Shown piece by piece: positions 57,326 through 64,000 of a DNA stretch of 64,000 nt. Position numbers and translations under genes: made by a program. The notes below the pieces were generated by a model that saw only the letters and a program-made list of their open reading frames with translations, made no database searches and was not told the DNA's origin. Position 1 is the first letter of the stretch. The number at the start of each line of letters is the position of its first letter. Source of the DNA: Coprinellus micaceus (Eukaryota; Basidiomycota; Agaricomycetes; Agaricales; Psathyrellaceae); contig OX596341.1 in assembly GCA_951394405.1 (NCBI GenBank), forward strand, positions 248,001-312,000, given 5' to 3'.

Positions 57326-58114
57326 CTTTCTCCTTATTTGACTGCTGCACACTGGACGGTTTCTTTGGCATGCTGATCGATCGTGCAGCGCGACACTGCA
57401 AGCATCGACTTCCCATCGTCCTCGATTCCCCCATCTCGCTCCTTCCCTCGTGCCCTCAGTGTGGGACCCAACGCGCATCACCATGGCGCATCCTACCGCC
57501 GAAGGGGTCATCGTCGTGTTGATCATTTAGCAAGGTTTTCAGGACGGGTTTCTTGGCCGAATACGTAGATCTAGAAGTAGTGCAGGGGACGCGTACTACG
57601 ATTACCAGGACGTTTTCATGCAATGAATCTTTCGATTAGCATGGAGTGCATATTTCGTACAACTTGCCTTCCCTATGGGTGACCCTGACGTGTTCTGGGT
57701 CTCCGCAAACTGCATCTTGCGCGAATCGGGCACGAGCGCGCGGGGACCCGTGCGCATCTGGCCATGTCCCCCGCCATGCCGAGTCATCCAGCCTATTCAC
57801 TACTCCAATCCTATTGCGTAGCTTCAGCTTCGTCCTGTGCTCTGTATTGAGAGAGAGAGGTATTGATATTATAGATGGGTGCGAAGCGGCGGAAGTTCGA
57901 TACAATGTTACAGGGAGACGGGACACGATAAAACTGAGAGTGCGCAGTAGTAGAAGATAGTAGCGTGCCCGGGGTACCCCAAGGTGCCCGCTTTCATCAG
58001 AGCTTTGCATATGTCGTGTTGTCGTGCTCGAAGGGGGTGACATCCGTCATTGGGCTATGCGTTACGATCCTCAGCACTGAGCTAGGCGACGGGAATGAAG
58101 GCAGATCCCACTTA

Positions 58115-60080
58115 CTATACCCCCACAAGTGTCGCGCTGAGGGTGCGGAAATCCTTGAGGCCAACCCTCCTAAGCCTCACCAAGAGGTTGATCGTATATC
58201 GGCCCCAAGGGAACCACGAATCAACCAGCTCCATCCCAGGTTCTTCTATGAGCTGAGCGATATGATCTTGGACGAGTCTGTCCCCAGACCTCGGCCTCCT
58301 TGCTATGAAGTCTTCGAGGAGGAGGAACTGGACTTTGATCGGGAGATGGCGAGCATCGATGATGGCGATGCGGGTATGAGCGCCTGGGAGGAGGGGGTGG
58401 GTGCGGCATGTGTCGTCCAAGCGCCAGAGAGCCTCCATCTTCAAGATCCGACCGTTGTCGCACAGGAAGTCCCGAACAAAAGTAGCGAGACCGACCTGAA
58501 TAGAGAGAGAGATGTGCTGAGTAGTAGTGGACCTGTTACGGATGATTTGTGCGCATTCACGTCGATGACCCGCACGCCAATCCTGCTTCTGACAGGTGGT
58601 TGAGCAGTACGCGACGGCACGGCACCTCGAACATTTTTTGGCTTTGACGTCCACGTTTGGGATGCTTTGAGGGTGCTATGATGGCGTGTTAGAGCAACTT
58701 CCTGTAGGAGGTGGAGGACAGCGAACCTGGACACAGTGACACAACATTGGCTTAAGCTTGCCAACGGCACCGCCCATTGCCTGTCGTTCAGATACCCACC
58801 TGGACACGAGGTCCCAGTAAGCTGTGAATTGGCCTTTGGGGACGGGGCGGGGGTCCGACTCTATGCGAGAAACAGCGTCGACGAGAGACGGGAGGACCGT
58901 CGGATAGGCTGCATACGCCCCAACCTTCACTAGGAGACGTAGGATGGTGGCGTAGCTGCCTCCCGTGCACGGAAGATGGCGAAGAGCGTCGACGATGACG
59001 CAGTATAGTCCCCCATCCAGGGCCGCCTTGACTTTCTTGACAGGATTTAGAGGCATGGCGAGGTCTCCGAGGGCCATGTCGTGGATGAATGAGAGGATAT
59101 TCGTCACATCCTCGACGGGGTAGTTCGTTTGGCTGCGACGTAGAGTAATGTCGAGCGCACGGCATGCATCAGAAAGGAATTTTGCCGAATGGAGGGGAAG
59201 AAGGAATTGTTGGGGGAGTCCGTTGGAGGGTTCGAAACACTGCTTGACCAGATCGATAAGAGCGTGTATTCTGGGGGTTGTATATGTGGCGTCAACCTGG
59301 AGACAGAGAGGGCTCGCGAACTCTTGGATCCGTCGCCTGAAGCCGAAGCCGATTTCCTTGGCATGACGAGGGGAAGTACGGATGTACTCTAAGAGACTGT
59401 CACGGCCGACATCGTGGTTAATGATTATCCTCCAGAGCCCAGAGACTGCACAGCCCTTCCCAGGGCCAGTGGTGTAATGACCACCGCCGAGCGCCGTGGC
59501 CCAAAGCTTGCGAACTAGGTCAATAACCTGTGGGGAGGAAAGGGCTGTGCTTGCCAGCTCCTCATCCGCCTCGCCATCCAGGATGGTACGAAGCAAACGA
59601 GCAACTAAGACAGAGAATGTGTCCAGTCGCAAGGTGGCGGAGTCGCTGGCCCAATGGTCGAGGAAGAAACTACACCATTCCAACAAAGAGGGGTGCTCAG
59701 ATTTGAGAAACAGAGCCATATCTTCGGTGGGGGCTCCGCTCCGAATGACGGTGGAGCACTGGGTCAAGACAACAAGGAGGGATCCTTTGGCTGCCGTGGC
59801 ATTCCTATACTCGTCGGCTCGCATGGGAGATTGTCGGGGGATAAGATCGGAGTGGAGGAGATGGGTGAGGCCAGTGCTGATCGACATGTCGCGGCTCTTG
59901 GTCTTCATAATGTGTCGCATAAGTTCGCCAGGGTCGCCAGATATTATGCCTTTCAGAAACTGCGATTCTGTGAGTAGAGGTTGAAACTCGTGGTACGTCG
60001 TGACACACCTTCGTCCTCACGTCCCGCTTTGTCCAAAAATGCGAACGAAACCTTTCGTTTGATTGCAAGACGACAGGCAT
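58115..60080 (-). CDS. MYND-type zinc-finger protein, intact right-arm copy
   Basis: Exon 1 starts at ATG 60080 (MPVVLQSNERF). A short intron (GTGAGG..) follows, spliced to FLKGIISGDPGEL, which leads into a 414-codon open frame from 59920. The intron at 58726-58676 (GTTCGC..CATAG) joins LCHCVQ to HPQSIPNVDVKAKK in frame. The MYND finger (C-x2-C, C-x3-C, H-x3-C: CSRC, YCSTTC, GHRREC) lies about two thirds along, after a long helical region, and is followed by about 150 residues (FVRDFLCDNG, VQFLLLEDFI, WFPWGRYTINLLVRL) to a stop at 58115. The total is about 610-620 residues. MYND fingers mediate protein contacts; agaricomycetes carry many such genes of unknown role. The middle third differs strongly from the left copy. 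Confidence 0.8.
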
Positions 60081-62322
60081 TGGATGAAACTCTTCGCCCT
60101 TGAGAGGGTTATGAACGGTGAAGCTCGGTGGTGGAAAGTTCGGAGGGTGTGAAGGAGGAAGGGGTGAGGATGCGCGACCACTGGCAGGCCTAGCGTGATA
60201 TTTATTCCGGGTAGCTATATGGCACACAAAGGAATATGTGAAAGAAACTCGGCCCTTCTGAGCGGTGACAGAAAGTCGGACGACAGCCAAAATTGAGCGA
60301 CTCTTGATGCTGTTGCCTGGGGCAAAAGAAAGAACGTCGAGCCGAAAGAAATAGATCGCCGGGGAGCCTCTGGAGAGGTGGTCTGTGCCTACTTGGTTCT
60401 AGTTAAGACGCCCATTGCAAAGGATAGAACATGAGGCGTGACATCACCATGTTTTCGGAGGCTATGGGTTGAGGGAGGAGTGGTCATTTTCGTGGCCATG
60501 ACCAGTTCCGTTGAATCTCGAAGCTAATTCAGGGGCGATTAAGATTCTCTGGAATAAGATTGAGACGCTGGGCTGACCTGACCAAACCTTGTCCATGTCG
60601 ACACATTCAGGACAGCGAATGAGGGGAGGGAACTGGAACCCTTGAATTGAATGTTTGCTCCTAGTCGGATACACAGCCAACGCCCTCGCAGGAAGGTTGT
60701 ACGTGCGACACCCTGGTCTGCGAGCAAGCTATGAGCCATTGTAGAAAGCGAAGATAATTTAAAAGGGGCGCCGGACGTCCAGTTTTCGTGTATGGTAACC
60801 TCGCGGTGCCGGAGGAGGTTCGAGTTCCTAAAATGGTTTCAAGTTAGTCGGGCTAACCAGAGCTAGGTTCTGTTGGCTCCTACCAGCATAGCATGGGAAG
60901 GTCTAAAATGGGCTGCCTCGACTCACCCAATGTCCTTCGGAGGGTTTGTATTTTTCCACCGTCGTTCGGAAGTATACTGGACGAGTGAAGAGGCCGCAGG
61001 GTTTACGCTACCTGATGGGGCCCATAAGGCTAGCTATGTCGAGGCTTGCTCCTGCACGGCACACTCGCTGGATTCTAGGGCGACTAACTTCGCAAGCACT
61101 GAGCGGCATCCATGGGTGAAGACATAGCGTTTGGACTGTCGCAAAAAAGCTGGGACGGGGAGGCCTATTTCTGAGATCAGTTATATTCCAAGAAAGATAG
61201 TAGAAGGAACGGCCACGTTGCCTCCCCGAATCCCTAATCTTCCATGCTCGACAGCTACCTCGTTTCGATGACGAGGACGGAGAGCTTGAAAGGAGTGATG
61301 ACGAGGACGGCCAAGGCGTTCAAGCGCAGAATCAGGGGTATGCACCTCTGCCAGCACTCAAGCGTAAATTGAAACATGAGAGAACTATTCCACCTCCAAA
61401 AGCGCAGTTCGGGCTCCCAGAATATGAGGACATTACCTAACACGAACCTTCTTTCGATACGATCGCCATTGCCAGGTAGGGATGTTGGGCTTTCGATAGT
61501 GCTGAGTTGCGTCTATCCTTGGAGGGCTGTGGGTAAACGACACCCGATGTGGGAGAAAACGAGGGAGAAGTGGTGGCGACGGAGAGCCAAATCCAGAGGT
61601 AGTTGTACTGCAGAGCTAATGATTTTTCGTATGGCACGTTCGGTGGGGTAGGTGACGCTAGGGTGCTCCTGATTCGGGTGCAAGAAGGCCTGGGGTGATG
61701 ATTTTAAAGATTGGGGGCGGATGCTACGCGATGGTGGGTCCTCACCTCGAACAGATAATTGGAATGCGAGTCAAGGACTTGGAGAGTCCCGGTACGGCAT
61801 GCCGGATGTGCGTGGGCAGACCCTCTGTGTTCGTCCCTCAGCATTCGTGCCGCGCACGGGAGTTCGGTGCTCTGACCATGACCGATTCTTGACATCCATC
61901 GCCGCGATCCCGAAACGGCGTCTGAATTTCCGGATTCAAGCTGGCCTACCCGCAAGAACGCAACACCCTGGACCAGAATCTGGGAATCTGCACTAGTGTC
62001 GTCGCGAATACGAGCAAAGGGGTCAAAGAGGAAGGGAAGTCTGCCAGGAGAAGCTAGCGATGGTGGGGTTGTTGTTGTTGTTAAGATTCCGGGGTGGTGG
62101 GTAGAGTCTATAACTTGAACCCCGCAAGGTCCATTGCCCCCGTGATCGGACGATGGACTCCGGGCCGCGCATCCGATTCGTACGCGGCGGGTTGTCCAAT
62201 TCGCCAGGACATTGATCGTCACGGTTGTCCTGTCTGCGATGGGGATCCTCAGCTGGGCGACATAGGAATTTGGTGTCCCTGCTATAGCCTATTAGCATCA
62301 TGGGTCCGATGGTGTTGGGGCT

Positions 62323-63053
62323 GATTTGATGGGCGTACTCTTAACCGCATGTACCTCCTGGCAGTGGGCGCGTCGTGCGGACATTCAAACAGCGCGTGCT
62401 CCGGCGTCTCGACGGCGCTGGCGCTCTTCCCTCGGTGGACCTACATTTCTCCCTCGTAGGCGTTCCATCGCCATTGGGCGGTTGAATAGAACAAGTCCCG
62501 ACAGTGCATTCCTGTGCTCGGTATTGCGCACGTCCCAATAATGTCTGTACAGGTCAGTTATTTTGAGAGACAGGATCGAGGTCTTTGAGTCGGAGACCTA
62601 GCTCTTATTTCTAGCTCTATCGAGGTTGATATCTTCCTCTAATGCCGGCTTCACGATGTGCTTGCTTGGAAGGTCCACCAGATATTGGAGATGACCGAGG
62701 GCCACTTTTAGACGCCGAAGATGAACGGGCGCTAAACCCGTTTCGGTGTGCGGTATGCACCGGATACTCCGTTCCCACAGCACTAATAGCTGCCGCATTT
62801 ATGCATCCTGCACATCCTGCGACCGCTTCAGGAGATCAAGGGTGATACCCATCGGCATCCCACATCCGTGTAGGAGATGGGGCTCAACGAGTGCTTTGTA
62901 CAGCTTGATACGCCATTCGGCATATCTTCTCAGCCTTGCCCACCTTCTTCTGGTAGTGATCTTGAAGATGTTGAGCTCAGCCGTCGAGTAAGTGACCATG
63001 GTGAACCGTGTGTGGGCGGAACCTGGAGAAGCGCCCATTCGACTGCCAATCAT
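62323..63053 (-). pseudogene. Tad1-like LINE, C-terminal ORF2 remnant (right arm)
   Basis: Reverse-complement copy of 26640-27370, with the same stop and frame change, so both arms descend from one already decayed LINE copy. Confidence 0.75.
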
Positions 63054-63634
63054 CTCCGGGGTTATTAGGCGTAATCGGGTGGCTGTGCTGGTAAATGCAA
63101 CGAATCGGGAAGGATTTGCATCCTGCCTTCAACCATCTAATCTTCAGGTGTCGCAATTGGGGTCTGAGCCCATCCTACTAGTTCCTGCCCCTGAAATACT
63201 GATTTACGCTCGTTCAAGGTACAGCGTACGATCTGGACAATCCCACTGGAACTGCTTGACAAGGAACGTCAGCCCGCCCTGCTTGAAATCGCGACGCAGC
63301 TGCACATGTTCGGCAACGATCAAGAGATTCGGGATCAGGGTACGTTCTCTTCGGAGCCTGGCGCTCGTATGGATCCATACTAAGAAGCGCTGCGCACATT
63401 GGACAGCTTCAGTTGCTCCGGACAGGATGGACAACTAGGCCATGTACTACAGCCGTGCCGATTCGCCACAACCACACCCCTATCACCGATTTGAAGGCAC
63501 CCAGCAACCAGCAAGAAAATGTGAGGGGTAAGATACGTTCTCCCACACGGTTTAAAGTCGTTTCGAAGCGTTGCGAGGAGCTGATCTCGCTTCAAACACA
63601 CAGGACTGATTCGCCGGCCCATGGTGGACAGCAT

Positions 63635-63677
63635 GGACAACTGGGACAACTGGGACAACTGGGACAACTGGGACAAC
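63635..63677 (-). repeat. 9-bp minisatellite (right arm)
   Basis: Inverted copy of the array at 26016-26058 with the same number of units. Confidence 0.9.
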
Positions 63678-64000
63678 AGCGACGCCCTTCGACTTGCTGC
63701 GACCAGCCCGTGGTCCGAAAAGGCGACAGGCTTATCCGTAAACTCAGACAGCTTTCTGTGGAGTAGGGGACTTTGGAAGCAGAGCTTGCGGTGTTTCCCT
63801 GGCTTGTAACAGTGTCGCTACTTGTATGCGATTAGCAACGACACAGTCAGTGTAATTCTCGCTAAAGGAGTAACCCTCCCAGTCGTTTAATTTATACCCC
63901 CTCTCAGTTTCCGATTTGGTTCGGTGTTGGCGACGCGGGATGAGGTGGTGTCAACGGGAAGACCGACAAGAACCCCATTGCAGTTGCCCTTTGCATCCTG

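Larger units (their letters stand above)
57326..63972 (-). repeat. Right arm of the 6.6-kb inverted duplication
   Basis: Reverse complement of 25721-32339. The outer end is sharp: the shared sequence ends at 63972 (..GACCGACAAGAA) and the two flanks differ at once. The inner end fades out near 57326. It carries the intact MYND gene, LINE remnants and the 9-bp minisatellite. Confidence 0.93.

Noticed and set aside
56717..57526. 269-codon minus-strand frame as a gene
   Set aside because: No domain, no start context, straddles the arm boundary, and composition is that of chance frames.
57965..58603. 212-codon plus-strand frame (and 195 codons at 31109-31696 minus)
   Set aside because: It lies exactly antisense to the MYND exon, which has the zinc ligands and in-frame splicing; the antisense frame is a shadow.
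25721..63972. The inverted arms as terminal repeats of one giant 38-kb transposon
   Set aside because: The flanks show no target duplication that I can see, the arms contain decayed LINE sequence, and no transposase or tyrosine recombinase was found in the spacer. The right flank is only 28 bp, so this is not fully excluded.
1..64000. CRISPR arrays, bacterial operons, rRNA genes
   Set aside because: No regularly spaced repeats, ribosome-binding sites or rRNA motifs seen; introns show a eukaryotic genome.

Overview
The window reads as nuclear DNA of a filamentous basidiomycete, most likely an agaricomycete. Supported genes are cut by many very short introns (about 50-70 nt, mostly GT..AG). 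The content is typical of that group: a KDZ transposase remnant beside a TET/JBP-like dioxygenase, a MYND-finger protein, a RING protein, TAF2 and Argonaute fragments, and Ty1/copia, Tad1-like LINE and hAT relics. No bacterial operons, CRISPR arrays or rRNA were seen. Because genes are spliced, most true coding sequence is in open frames without their own ATG; I joined exons by eye, so exon edges are approximate unless stated. Layout. 1-1.5 kb: a dead copia pol gene split by a 223-bp LTR-like insertion that carries a tRNA-like sequence, then a CpG-decayed tandem repeat. 1.7-11.6 kb: a transposon-derived block with a decayed uncharacterised gene, a second uncharacterised gene on the minus strand, a KDZ transposase pseudogene on plus and, tail to tail with it, a TET/JBP-like gene. 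11.9-15.1 kb: nested non-autonomous DNA transposons, two with perfect 8-bp target duplications. 15.6-16.5 kb: a RING gene. 16.5-24.7 kb: mostly unassigned sequence with one small three-exon gene near 20 kb. 24.7-25.2 kb: a tentative small gene. 25.7-32.3 kb and 57.3-64.0 kb: two inverted arms of one 6.6-kb duplication, nearly identical in their outer 4.3 kb and divergent inside. Each arm carries LINE remnants and a MYND gene; the right MYND copy is open and the left is broken by a 22-bp tandem duplication. 32.3-57.3 kb (the 25-kb spacer): a mix of truncated host genes (the C-terminal part of TAF2; the N-terminal half of an Argonaute ending after PAZ; three copies of one LRR-like fragment) and apparently intact spliced genes (nucleoplasmin-like, a ~165-aa protein, a large acidic 'ALPF'-repeat protein, a coiled-coil protein). 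How they fit together: the KDZ transposase and TET/JBP-like enzyme belong to a known fungal pairing of transposon and DNA-base oxidase. The rest looks like a recombination-active accessory region in which gene pieces have been copied, inverted and homogenised. The least expected observations are the tRNA-bearing LTR, the conversion-like mosaic of the inverted MYND copies, and the ALPF-repeat protein.
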